Below are positions 34,650-42,222 of a stretch of DNA of 64,000 nucleotides, in pieces. Made by a program: the position numbers and the translations under genes. The stretch covers positions 4,307,001 to 4,371,000 of the forward strand of contig NZ_CP084061.1 of NCBI RefSeq assembly GCF_020215665.1, given 5' to 3'. Below the pieces are notes generated by a model that was not told where the DNA came from, ran no database searches, and was given only the letters and a program-made list of their open reading frames with translations. Source of the DNA: Blautia parvula. GTDB lineage: Bacteria > Bacillota > Clostridia > Lachnospirales > Lachnospiraceae. The first letter of the stretch is position 1. The number at the start of each line of letters is the position of its first letter.

Positions 34650-34886
34650 TTATTTAGTTTCCTTTCGGGAATTCATCACTTTTTGAGAATATACCCGCAT
34701 TCTTTCTTTCAGTTTTTCGTCTTTGATGTGCAAAGGCCGTACTGAAACAATATCATCTTTTACTAAAATCTCCAAAGTGCTTCTACATTTCTTACATTCT
34801 ACTTCTGAATCGCAATGTGCGCTTTTTTCAATAAATGCTCCGCATACAGAGCAATGTACATGCCATCTGATAGCATCTGATCCCAT
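34650..34886 (-). CDS. Small zinc-ribbon protein
   Basis: A 78-residue protein starting at ATG 34886 with AAAGGAGG upstream. Cys pairs CSVCG and CKKC, with nearby His residues (WHVHC), form a probable zinc ribbon, followed by a basic helix (IKDEKLKERMRVYSQKVM). Function unknown; it may be a small DNA- or RNA-binding regulator of the ICE. Confidence 0.65.
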   Translation of the reverse strand: MGSDAIRWHVHCSVCGAFIEKSAHCDSEVECKKCRSTLEILVKDDIVSVRPLHIKDEKLKERMRVYSQKVMNSRKETK

Positions 34887-35115
34887 AGGCTTCCTCCTTT
34901 AAGCAATAATAAAAAATTCCATTTTATTACTCAACGGATCAAAGGGAAATCAAATCCGCCTTATGAGCATCATGTTGTCCATTCCGTAAGTGCCAAAGCT
35001 GCACGAACAGCATGATCATCAAATCCCAGACCTGCTTTGTTGATCTGGCGCATCCATCCTTATTCTCTCCGGATTCCCACTCACCCAGAATCCTAAGAAT
35101 TTCTGCCGATTGTAT

Positions 35116-35532
35116 TTAACAAGGTAATTCCAATTCTTCAAATATATCTCCGGATAACTCACAAAGATCCGGGATCAAAATGATCGTATCATCAATCCGT
35201 AAATGAATCGATGGATCAAAAAATTCAACGGTTCCGCAAATCGTATGATACTGGCCTGCCGGTTTCATTTCCCGGCTTTCTTTAAAATAAGTTGCCTGTA
35301 TCTTCATTCCAACAGAAACCATCTGTAGCTTCCTATCCAATCCGCATTTTTGTTCTTCGGATAACATCTTCCTTTGTTCATAAAGTATTTCCTGTTTCCG
35401 TACGATCTCTTCAAATCCCCGAAGTGCTGCAAAAGGGGCAAATTGTTTCGCTCTGTGCTGCACATCCATAGGGTATCTCTTGGAAACCGGTCTTGGAACA
35501 TATAAATATTTCTGATACGCCTCTGCCAGCAT
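35116..35532 (-). CDS. YolD-like protein
   Basis: A 138-residue protein; ATG 35532 has AGGAGG upstream. The segment MDVQHRAKQFAPFAALRGFEEIVRKQE is characteristic of YolD-like proteins, and a small beta domain follows (GTVEFFDPSIHLRIDDTIILIPDLCEL). YolD proteins are encoded with UvrX/DinB-type Y-family polymerases and are thought to be functional counterparts of UmuD. It overlaps nothing but lies 11 bp downstream of the polymerase gene, in the same transcript. Confidence 0.85.
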   Translation of the reverse strand: MLAEAYQKYLYVPRPVSKRYPMDVQHRAKQFAPFAALRGFEEIVRKQEILYEQRKMLSEEQKCGLDRKLQMVSVGMKIQATYFKESREMKPAGQYHTICGTVEFFDPSIHLRIDDTIILIPDLCELSGDIFEELELPC

Positions 35533-35543
35533 ATTTTCACCTC

Positions 35544-36815
35544 CTATGCACGATGTCCTCCAACCTGATTGTTCCTCTCTCGATAGGTGGAGCATTCCAA
35601 CAGATTGGATCCCCGCATGATCGCATTTTTTCCATAACGCTTTTTCACCTGTAATACGGCTTCCTGCAGATGTCTTTCCTTTTCTGCTTTTATGGAATCC
35701 TGAAAAAGAGTATATTGCTGATATCCTTCCGGCTTTATCTTATTTGCAATAATTTCTATTCGTCTGATTCCGGTATATGGATCTGCGATTTTTCGATAAA
35801 GTGCTTCTACTGTATCGATTATTTCCCTGGAGCGATTGGTACAATCCGGAAACCTTACGGTTCCTTTCGATGACTCCCTCTCAAAACGATGATCGTAAGC
35901 GATCCACAAGGTTACAGAATTCGTTACCAGCCCCTTTTCCACCAGATCCAGAACCAATACATCTGTCATTTCTCTTACAACAACAGCAGCTTCTTCAATT
36001 GTATAATTTCTCATCAATACCTGTCCATTGGAAAGACTATGCTCTTCTGTATGATAATTCTTGATATCACTCATTTTACAGGATTCACAGCCCCAGGCAT
36101 GATCGATCAATAGTTCTGCATCGATCCCAAACATTTTATACAGCCAGTCTTCCGATTGAATAGAGGCAAGTGCGATATCCCCCATCGTTTGGATTCCATA
36201 TCCGGCTAATTTTCTCTCTGTTCTGGAACCAATGCGCCAGAAATCACTCAATGGTTTATGTCCCCATAACTGTTCCCGGTAAGAGATCTCATCCAGCATT
36301 CCGATATGATCCTCTATATGTTTTGCCACAATATCCATTGCGATCTTTGCAAGATACAGATTGGTTCCGATTCCTGCTGTTGCTGTAATTCCGGTTTCTT
36401 CCATGACCGCATCCATCAGTTTTTGTGCCATTTCCTTCGCTGTAAGGTGATACAGGGAAAGGTATCTTGTGACATCCATAAAGCACTCATCCACACTGTA
36501 AACATGGATATCCTCTTTTGCCATATAGTTTAAATAAATCCCATAGATCCTTGCCGAATACTCCATATAGAGCTGCATCCTCGGCTTTGCTACAATATAT
36601 TCGATATGATCCGGTATCTCATGGATCCTGCAACGATTTCGGATCCCCAGCTTTTTCATAGCCGGCGTGATGGCAAGGCAAATGGTGGATACCGATCGGT
36701 CCGGATCTGCAACAACCAGATTGGTAGTAAACGGATCCAGTCCTCTTTCCACACACTCAACAGAAGCATAAAAAGATTTCAGATCAATACAGAGGAATGT
36801 TTCCTTCTGTTTCAA
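35544..36815 (-). CDS. Y-family DNA polymerase (DinB/UvrX-like)
   Basis: A 423-residue error-prone polymerase. TTG 36815 is the likely start because GGGAGGTGA lies about 10 nt upstream; in-frame ATGs at 36863 and 36857 lack a site. The first catalytic Asp is in LCIDLKSFYASVECVERGLDP and the acidic pair in HVYSVDECFMDVTRY. The thumb and little-finger regions follow (DFWRIGSRTERKLAGYGIQTMGDIA). It is closest to the UvrX/UmuC group found on phages and plasmids of Firmicutes. It probably gives damage tolerance or mutagenesis. A consensus promoter with operator-like repeats controls it. Confidence 0.9.
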   Translation of the reverse strand: MKQKETFLCIDLKSFYASVECVERGLDPFTTNLVVADPDRSVSTICLAITPAMKKLGIRNRCRIHEIPDHIEYIVAKPRMQLYMEYSARIYGIYLNYMAKEDIHVYSVDECFMDVTRYLSLYHLTAKEMAQKLMDAVMEETGITATAGIGTNLYLAKIAMDIVAKHIEDHIGMLDEISYREQLWGHKPLSDFWRIGSRTERKLAGYGIQTMGDIALASIQSEDWLYKMFGIDAELLIDHAWGCESCKMSDIKNYHTEEHSLSNGQVLMRNYTIEEAAVVVREMTDVLVLDLVEKGLVTNSVTLWIAYDHRFERESSKGTVRFPDCTNRSREIIDTVEALYRKIADPYTGIRRIEIIANKIKPEGYQQYTLFQDSIKAEKERHLQEAVLQVKKRYGKNAIMRGSNLLECSTYRERNNQVGGHRA

Positions 36816-36914
36816 ATCAATCACCTCCCATAAGTTGCCTATCTTTCTCTTTCCCATAAGCAATCAGATCTCATCCCAACTCGTTTTCACACGATAGAGA
36901 TCGTGCCAAAACAG

Positions 36915-37030
36915 GCAATTTTCAGTAAATCCATTGACAAAAAAGGAAATATCATTTATATTATAGGCAAGTAGTTGCCGTTCTGTTGTGATTCACATTA
37001 TAGGCAATCATTCGCCTCTTGTCAAGAGGC
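36915..37030. promoter_or_regulatory. Divergent promoters with AGGCAA operators
   Basis: The minus-strand promoter is perfect: TTGACA (37020-37025), 17 bp, TATAAT (36997-37002). The plus-strand promoter is TTGACA (36936-36941), 17 bp, TATTAT (36959-36964). Palindromes AGGCAAGTAGTTGCCG (36965-36980) and AGGCAATCATTCGCCT (37002-37017), a third AGGCAA at 36915, and GCCTCTTGTCAAGAGGC (37014-37030) overlap both. They are the likely binding sites of the HTH protein encoded at 37121, able to shut down both directions at once. Confidence 0.75.
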
Positions 37031-37120
37031 AACTTGTTGATTATGGGAAATTTATTTCCTATACCGTTTCAGCATCATACACAGGGATCCTGAAACGCCA
37101 ATTAGAAAGTAGGTATTTTT

Positions 37121-37531
37121 ATGACATTCGGTGAAAAAGTGAAAAATTTAAGAAAGAACAAAGGACTCAGCCAAACCCAATTAGCCGATGCTGTCGGTGT
37201 CTCCCTTCGGACTGTTCGGGGATGGGAAATTGAAGGCCGTTACCCAAAGAAGCACGATCTTTACCAGAAACTTGCAGACATTTTAAGCTGTGATATCTCC
37301 TATCTCATGACAGAAGAAGAGACTTTTATCACAGAAGCATCTGAACAATTTGGAAACCGCGGAGCAAAACAGGCTCAGCAGATCTTAGAACAAGCCGCTG
37401 CAATGTTCGCCGGCGGGGAACTTTCTGATGAAGACAAAACGGCCTTTATGGATGAAATCCAGTCTTTATATCTGGATTCCAAGAGACGTGCAAAGAAATT
37501 TACACCAAAGAAATATTTAGATGCCAAATAG
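37121..37531 (+). CDS. XRE-family HTH repressor
   Basis: A 136-residue regulator starting at ATG 37121, about 9 nt after AGTAGGT. Residues 1-65 are a classic Cro/CI helix-turn-helix (KNLRKNKGLSQTQLADAVGVSLRTVRGWEIEGRYPKKHDL). The C-terminal region (about 70-136) is helical and may dimerise. Paired with an ImmA-type protease gene downstream, it resembles ImmR/ImmA switches of ICEBs1 and phages, in which DNA damage or a signal leads to repressor cleavage. Targets probably include its own and the polymerase promoter. Confidence 0.9.
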   Translation: MTFGEKVKNLRKNKGLSQTQLADAVGVSLRTVRGWEIEGRYPKKHDLYQKLADILSCDISYLMTEEETFITEASEQFGNRGAKQAQQILEQAAAMFAGGELSDEDKTAFMDEIQSLYLDSKRRAKKFTPKKYLDAK

Positions 37532-37622
37532 ATGGGGTGATTATGGGACAGCCTATAGGATATAGTTTTATTGTCAGAAGTACATTACCACTTCTGTTTG
37601 ATTCATACACGAGGTGATATAT

Positions 37623-38138
37623 TTGGGGAATTCATATATTTACAACAAAGTAGAAAAACTTGTAAAAAAGTTCAAGACCAGGGATCCTTTTGAAATACTG
37701 GAAGAAATGAATGTGATCGTTGGAGAAACAGACCGCTACGAAAAATTAAAAGGATACTGTTTCATGAGCTGCCAAACCATTTATGTTATGGTAAGCAGTT
37801 TTCTCTCTGAGGAAGAGAAAAAGATTGTTGCCGCCCACGAACTCGGTCACATCATTCTGCATCGTTCTCAGCTCAAAATGGCGCCAATGAAAGATGATGT
37901 CTTATATAACATGAGGGATAATACGGAATACGAAGCGAACCTTTTCGCTGCAGATCTTATCCTGGATGATAAAGAAATCGCAGACCTGTCAAAGAACGAA
38001 GACCTGAACTATTTCGGGCTCTGTAGCTGCTTAAACTCCAGTCCGGAACTCATGAGCTTCAAGTTATACAGTCTGATCAAGCGTGGTCAGAACTACAATA
38101 TGCCGTTGGAAATACAGAGCAACTTCCTGGCCAAATAA
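37623..38138 (+). CDS. ImmA/IrrE-type metallopeptidase
   Basis: A 171-residue protein; TTG 37623 (LGNSYIYNKVEKL) fits the GAGGTGAT site, while an in-frame GTG at 37614 lies within it. The zinc motif HELGHIILH and a downstream Glu-rich segment (NTEYEANLFAADLIL) are the ImmA/IrrE (M78) signature. It probably cleaves the HTH repressor encoded just upstream and so relieves repression of the polymerase and perhaps of transfer. About 90 bp separate the two genes. Confidence 0.9.
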   Translation: MGNSYIYNKVEKLVKKFKTRDPFEILEEMNVIVGETDRYEKLKGYCFMSCQTIYVMVSSFLSEEEKKIVAAHELGHIILHRSQLKMAPMKDDVLYNMRDNTEYEANLFAADLILDDKEIADLSKNEDLNYFGLCSCLNSSPELMSFKLYSLIKRGQNYNMPLEIQSNFLAK

Positions 38139-38143
38139 AATTT

Positions 38144-38172
38144 GCCCGTTCCATACAACTGAACGGGCTTTT
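38144..38172. terminator. Terminator after the immA-like gene
   Basis: GCCCGTTC and GAACGGGC form a perfect 8-bp stem followed by TTTT on the plus strand. It lies between the immA-like stop and the convergent ribbon-helix-helix gene. Confidence 0.85.
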
Positions 38173-38197
38173 CTTATATCCATATATGAAGATTCTT

Positions 38198-38359
38198 TTA
38201 TTTCAGTTCGCCATGCTTATTTTCAAATTCCATGATCGCCTGACGTATTAAATATAACACTTCTCCATTGATTGAACGCCCTTCAAATTCTGCCAGGCTT
38301 TTCAGTTTTTTATGCGTTTCAGCATCAATCCGTAATCCTAAATGCTTCTCTTTCTCCAT
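38198..38359 (-). CDS. Small ribbon-helix-helix (Arc/CopG-like) DNA-binding protein
   Basis: A 53-residue protein, MEKEKHLGLRIDAETHKKL at its N-terminus and ending KHGELK. ATG 38359 follows GGAGAG. The beta strand (HLGLRID) followed by two helices (AETHKKLKSLAEFEG and SINGEVLYLIRQAIMEFE) is the Arc-type ribbon-helix-helix fold. Proteins like this bind tandem repeats and often autoregulate; repeats of AAGTACA/AAGTTCA lie directly upstream. It might regulate copy number, transfer or the plus-strand gene at 38492. Confidence 0.8.
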   Translation of the reverse strand: MEKEKHLGLRIDAETHKKLKSLAEFEGRSINGEVLYLIRQAIMEFENKHGELK

Positions 38360-38380
38360 GATTATTCTCTCCATCTCTAT

Positions 38381-38463
38381 AAGTACATATTAAGTTCATA
38401 TTTCAAGTTCATTTTAAGTACAAATAATGGTAGAATGTTTTAAACGGACTTATTTTAAGTACA
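38381..38463. repeat. AAGT(A/T)CA repeat array
   Basis: Five copies of AAGTACA or AAGTTCA begin at 38381, 38392, 38405, 38416 and 38457. The first four are spaced 11, 13 and 11 bp, about one helical turn. They occupy the divergent gap between the ribbon-helix-helix gene and the gene at 38492 and are its probable operator. Confidence 0.7.
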
Positions 38464-38491
38464 CTATATTTTTTCACGGAGGAATTCGATT

Positions 38492-39208
38492 ATGCATGAA
38501 AAAAGAAAAAAATATTATCATATCAGGAAAGATTTATTCTGGTGCACCATCCTATTAGCTGTATCCTTTCTCATCGGTTATGCTATCCATCAACATCACG
38601 GTATTTTTCTAACACATTCCCTGAAAGCAGACGCCCCAAAAGAACGGATAGAAATAACCTTTGACGATCTGCAATCAAGCCTGAATGATATCTCTACATG
38701 CTATTTATGTGGAAGCTCTGATTATAGTATGATGGACTATTATCGAAAATTTGATACGGTTGGACTGATTTCTCTTAATGATTGGCACGTCTTAGATTTC
38801 CAACTGAAAGCATATGATGAAAGCGGAAATGAAATATTAAATAAGACCAGTTCAAATATGCTTTTTGGAAACACAGGCGAAATCACCTATTCCTCTCATG
38901 GAGATGTTTCCAGAGGAATGGCTGAGATAGATATCACGTTACCGGAAAACTATAAATTGAACAAAAGAAATCTAACGGATCATCTCTGCCAAAGTTGCCT
39001 TGATAAAGTTGCTGCTTCTTTAGAATATTGGAAATATGAAGATGAAAAGAAAGAACCGATCCCGCTGTGTTTGGTCGATTTTAAAACTCTTGATATTTAT
39101 TCTTTACAGGATTATTACCGATCCGTTTTCATCCGAGATTATTATGTAGAAATGGGCTTTGAAGAAATTTCTGTAGAAGTAAAAACTTTTTATCTGCCGA
39201 AGAGATAA
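38492..39208 (+). CDS. Hypothetical membrane-anchored protein
   Basis: A 238-residue protein from ATG 38492 with ACGGAGGA upstream. One N-terminal helix (LFWCTILLAVSFLIGYAIH) anchors a domain outside the membrane. Two CxxC pairs (CYLCGSSD and CQSCLDK) may bind zinc or form disulphides. No family recognised. Its promoter region holds the repeat array, so it may be controlled by the ribbon-helix-helix protein. Confidence 0.65.
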   Translation: MHEKRKKYYHIRKDLFWCTILLAVSFLIGYAIHQHHGIFLTHSLKADAPKERIEITFDDLQSSLNDISTCYLCGSSDYSMMDYYRKFDTVGLISLNDWHVLDFQLKAYDESGNEILNKTSSNMLFGNTGEITYSSHGDVSRGMAEIDITLPENYKLNKRNLTDHLCQSCLDKVAASLEYWKYEDEKKEPIPLCLVDFKTLDIYSLQDYYRSVFIRDYYVEMGFEEISVEVKTFYLPKR

Positions 39209-39261
39209 TAATTATGATATACTGAAAAAAATGACAAATAAGAATTTGAGGTGATGAAACT

Positions 39262-39789
39262 ATGTCTGAAATACAAATTGCATGGTTAGAATTGATGACA
39301 GTTGGAGGTCTTGGTGTAATATTAGTTCTGCTAGGAGTTACTTTCAATATCATTGTAAAAAGACAAAATAAATTGTGTACAAAAAAGACAGACGGTATTA
39401 TTAAACAATATGGGTTTCCTGGAAATGGAAGAGTGTACCCAATCGTTGAGTACTTTGTGAATGGAACTTGTTATAAAGCAAAGAAAAAATTTCGAGGAAT
39501 TAAAACAACGCAACTATCAGGAGTACCTGTACCGATGAAACCAGAAGTCTATGAAGATGAAAAAGGATGGCTACATGTAAAAACTGGAGCTATTGCAAAT
39601 TTGCATCAACTTGCGGAGCAGTTGTGGCCTATCAACAGTAAGATGACAGTTTATTATAATCCAAACAATCCTAAAAAGTGTTATATTGATAGACCAATTT
39701 CAAAAAGATTTACTTCCATGATGTTTATCATAATGGGGACAGTAACAATACTCTTGAGTGTACTGGTATTCTTTTTGATGCAGTTATAA
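39262..39789 (+). CDS. DUF3592-like membrane protein
   Basis: A 175-residue protein starting at ATG 39262 with GAGGTGA upstream. Helices lie near both ends (VGGLGVILVLLGVTFNIIV and FTSMMFIIMGTVTILLSVLVFFL), and between them is a beta domain ending in MTVYYNPNNPKKCYI, the hallmark of DUF3592 proteins. Function unknown. Confidence 0.75.
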   Translation: MSEIQIAWLELMTVGGLGVILVLLGVTFNIIVKRQNKLCTKKTDGIIKQYGFPGNGRVYPIVEYFVNGTCYKAKKKFRGIKTTQLSGVPVPMKPEVYEDEKGWLHVKTGAIANLHQLAEQLWPINSKMTVYYNPNNPKKCYIDRPISKRFTSMMFIIMGTVTILLSVLVFFLMQL

Positions 39790-39841
39790 ATTGCAAAAGA
39801 TAATTGCTAATCAGACAAATCCCAGTTTGGACTTTTCTTAT

Positions 39842-39872
39842 AGAGCCTTTCCATGAAGGAGAGGCTCTTTTC
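39842..39872. terminator. Terminator between convergent genes
   Basis: AGAGCCTTTCC and AGGAGAGGCTCT pair, then TTTTC follows on the plus strand. It ends the DUF3592 transcript. Confidence 0.75.
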
Positions 39873-39916
39873 ATCTGAAATTACTAAGATGACTATTTCA
39901 ACTATCATCATCTTTT

Positions 39917-40213
39917 TTAACCTAAAATCAATGCACATATTCTTTCTCTAAATAAGTCCATTACAGCATCTATAAATTCTCCGGCAAATACAATAAACTT
40001 CAAAACACCGCCCATACAAGCTAAAAAAGCTGCCTGTATCCAGTCTTGATAACAGAGCACTGTTCCTATAAACAAAACTACAATTCCAAATCCCAATATC
40101 TTTTTTGCGATTGCCACCATATGTACTAGTAGTTTCACTCCGACACCTATGATTGAAACAATAAACCACAATGGAATCAATAACACTTTTCCTGACACTT
40201 TTAAAATCCCCAT
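39917..40213 (-). CDS. CD1845-like membrane protein
   Basis: A 98-residue protein; ATG 40213 (MGILKVSGKVLL) has AGGAGG 6 nt upstream, inside the end of the preceding gene. It has three hydrophobic segments. The sequence fits the CD1845 family, small membrane proteins encoded after the replication initiator in Clostridial ICEs, with unknown function. It overlaps the initiator gene's reading frame only with its ribosome binding site, so translation is coupled. Confidence 0.75.
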   Translation of the reverse strand: MGILKVSGKVLLIPLWFIVSIIGVGVKLLVHMVAIAKKILGFGIVVLFIGTVLCYQDWIQAAFLACMGGVLKFIVFAGEFIDAVMDLFRERICALILG

Positions 40214-40227
40214 ATCCATCCTCCTCG

Positions 40228-41226
40228 CTATCTTGCCAGCCATGGCATATCATGATTTACTTCTGCCCGGTAATACCCACTTATCGTTGAAGGAGCATTG
40301 AACAATGCTGCAAGTAAATATTTCTTGATATTCTTGATTTTACTCGTATTTCCTTCCAGACAATGCAGCACATACTCTACATGCGAATAATCCAGCTTCA
40401 TGAATTTTCCTCTTACCAAAGCTCCTGAATACCAGTTGCTTGCAATCAATACTCTATCACTCCTACACATGACAGTCTCTACAATCAGATCCACTATTTC
40501 ATCAATCTGATTTTTGTCATGAGGATGACTCACAAGTAGGGCATCATACTCCAGGTTTTCTTTGATCAGAGATTGATACGCATGTAATGTTTCCATCTCA
40601 TCCTCTTCGGATCCTATCCCATCTGCAGATACGATAGGATTAGATTTATTCTCACTAAGATTAGTATTGTTAATATTAGTATTATTAGAGTTTGAAATGT
40701 AAACTTCTTGAAGTTTATTTTCGGGACTTCTTGAAGTTTGTTTTTGGGACTTCTTGAAGTTTGAAATGTAAACTTCTTCTGTCTCTTCTTCCTCTACTGA
40801 AGTTTGATTTGTAAACTTCACCATCTTTGGTTTTTCTTTTTTCTGTTCCTCACATTCCTCCTGAATAAATGATTTTACATAGATGATCGTAACCTTTCCA
40901 AATCCCTGCCTACGTTTTTCAATCAAACCTATCCCTTTTTCATCATCCAGCTCCTGAAGAGATTTCACCGCTTTATTTCTGCCACAATTCAATAATTCCA
41001 TGATATCTTCAATGGAAAAATAGATATATGCCCGATTTTCTTCATCAAACCACTGATTCTTAATAGATAAAGACATTCTGTCCAACATCAAACCGTATAA
41101 GATCTTCGCATCACTGGAAAGATCCTTGAAACAGTCATTGGTAAATAAAGCTTTGGGTATTCTGTAAAAACTAAACTGGTCTGCTTCTGTTCCATAAAAA
41201 TATTTAAAATTCATTTTTTTATCCAT
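40228..41226 (-). CDS. RepA-like replication initiator (RepA_N plus DUF6017-like)
   Basis: A 332-residue protein; ATG 41226 has GGGAGGA upstream. Residues about 1-110 match RepA_N: FSFYRIPKALFTNDCFKDLSSDAKILYGLMLDRMSLS followed by a winged-helix region (YFSIEDIMELLNCGRNKAVKSLQEL). The middle is low-complexity with a repeated EVYISN, encoded by iteron-like DNA. The C-terminal part (about 225-332) is the DUF6017-type region. RepA_N proteins start theta replication of low-copy plasmids, and ICEs with them can replicate while excised. Upstream par genes support that. Confidence 0.85.
   Translation of the reverse strand: MDKKMNFKYFYGTEADQFSFYRIPKALFTNDCFKDLSSDAKILYGLMLDRMSLSIKNQWFDEENRAYIYFSIEDIMELLNCGRNKAVKSLQELDDEKGIGLIEKRRQGFGKVTIIYVKSFIQEECEEQKKEKPKMVKFTNQTSVEEEETEEVYISNFKKSQKQTSRSPENKLQEVYISNSNNTNINNTNLSENKSNPIVSADGIGSEEDEMETLHAYQSLIKENLEYDALLVSHPHDKNQIDEIVDLIVETVMCRSDRVLIASNWYSGALVRGKFMKLDYSHVEYVLHCLEGNTSKIKNIKKYLLAALFNAPSTISGYYRAEVNHDMPWLAR
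40690..40820. repeat. Iteron-like repeats inside repA, candidate replication origin
   Basis: GTTTGAAATGTAAACTTCTT occurs exactly at 40690-40709 and 40759-40778, with a variant GTTTGATTTGTAAACTTC at 40802-40819. Between them CTTCTTGAAGTTT occurs three times (40704, 40727 and 40750). AACTTCTTGAAGTT is a perfect palindrome. RepA_N plasmids are known to carry their origin iterons inside the rep gene, so this is the best origin candidate. Confidence 0.7.
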
Positions 41227-41293
41227 GTATCTTCCTCCCTTCCTTTCTCTCATAGAAGTCCTTTTTTTAAACTTCTGTATCTCTTCTTTCTTC

Positions 41294-41316
41294 GGGTTGT
41301 CTTATTTTGACAACCC
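41294..41316 (-). terminator. Hairpin between repA and the first parB
   Basis: GGGTTGTC and GACAACCC form an 8-bp stem directly after the parB stop. No strong T-run follows on the minus strand, so it may only attenuate. Confidence 0.5.
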
Positions 41317-42222
41317 TTATTTCTGTTCTCTTTTCCATTGTTCCAGTAATGTCTCAATCACCTTTTCCATATCCGTTTCCGAATAGTCTTCCGGAAAATA
41401 TTTTGTAAGCTTCTTTCCTGATAACACCACTTTTCGTTCCGGTGCTTTTACCACTATACAACTATTAAAAATTGAGATCATAAATCCCTGGTTCACTGGT
41501 CCTTCTTCCAACTGTTTTCTCAAAGCTGTAATCTGCTTTGGTTTAATAAATCCTGTATCCCGGATATACTCATAAATCCATTTCTGCATTTCCTTATCAA
41601 TGTAGGAAATATCAACGGCAATGGTAAAATTCAATTTCTTTGCATCTACCATATCTAATAATTCCGGGATTAATTCTGTAAGTCGAATGTAACGCTGAAC
41701 ATTACGAGCACTCTCTCCTACTTGTTCCCCTAACTCTTCTCTTGATTTCTTACCCAACTTGTGGCCATTATGACCACAAGTTAAATCAGCTCTTTTTCCC
41801 TGTCTCTTCATCGCATCCAGTTTCATCTTATAAGCAAATGCTTTTTCACTCGGAAGTAACTCTTCTCGTTGAATATTGGCATCTACCATGGCGATTACTG
41901 CATCATCATCTGACAGCTCTCTGACAATTGCAGGAATTGTTTCCAAGCCAGCTCTAATAGCCGCGTACATTCTTCGATGACCTGATATCATCTCATATCC
42001 ATCTTCACCATCGGATCGTAACAAAACTGGTGTCAGTATCCCTTTTGCCTTTACACTCTCCACCAAGTCTGTCATCTTTTCGTCATCCAATACCTTAAAT
42101 GGATGATCCTTAAAAGCATGAATTTTACTGATATCAATCTCCATTGCCGATTCTTCATTGACTACTCCCAGCAATTCATCAATGCTTGTCAATTTGATTT
42201 TTTCTGCGCTTCTACTTTTCAT
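41317..42222 (-). CDS. parB: ParB/Spo0J-family partition protein, copy 1
   Basis: A 301-residue protein from ATG 42222 with AGGAGG upstream. The ParB N-terminal domain (about 30-120) shows the CTPase-type motifs SGHRRMYAAIRAG and NIQREELLPSEKAFAYKM. A helix-turn-helix follows (SREELGEQVGESARNVQRYIRL). It shares much of its layout with the protein at 43013-43888. Its start overlaps the parA stop by 11 nt. With ParA it should distribute the excised element at cell division. Confidence 0.9.
   Translation of the reverse strand: MKSRSAEKIKLTSIDELLGVVNEESAMEIDISKIHAFKDHPFKVLDDEKMTDLVESVKAKGILTPVLLRSDGEDGYEMISGHRRMYAAIRAGLETIPAIVRELSDDDAVIAMVDANIQREELLPSEKAFAYKMKLDAMKRQGKRADLTCGHNGHKLGKKSREELGEQVGESARNVQRYIRLTELIPELLDMVDAKKLNFTIAVDISYIDKEMQKWIYEYIRDTGFIKPKQITALRKQLEEGPVNQGFMISIFNSCIVVKAPERKVVLSGKKLTKYFPEDYSETDMEKVIETLLEQWKREQK

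Noticed and set aside
38381-38463. AAGTACA repeats as replication iterons
   Set aside because: They lie beside a ribbon-helix-helix gene and 2 kb from repA, so an operator is the simpler explanation; the repA-internal repeats are the better origin candidate.
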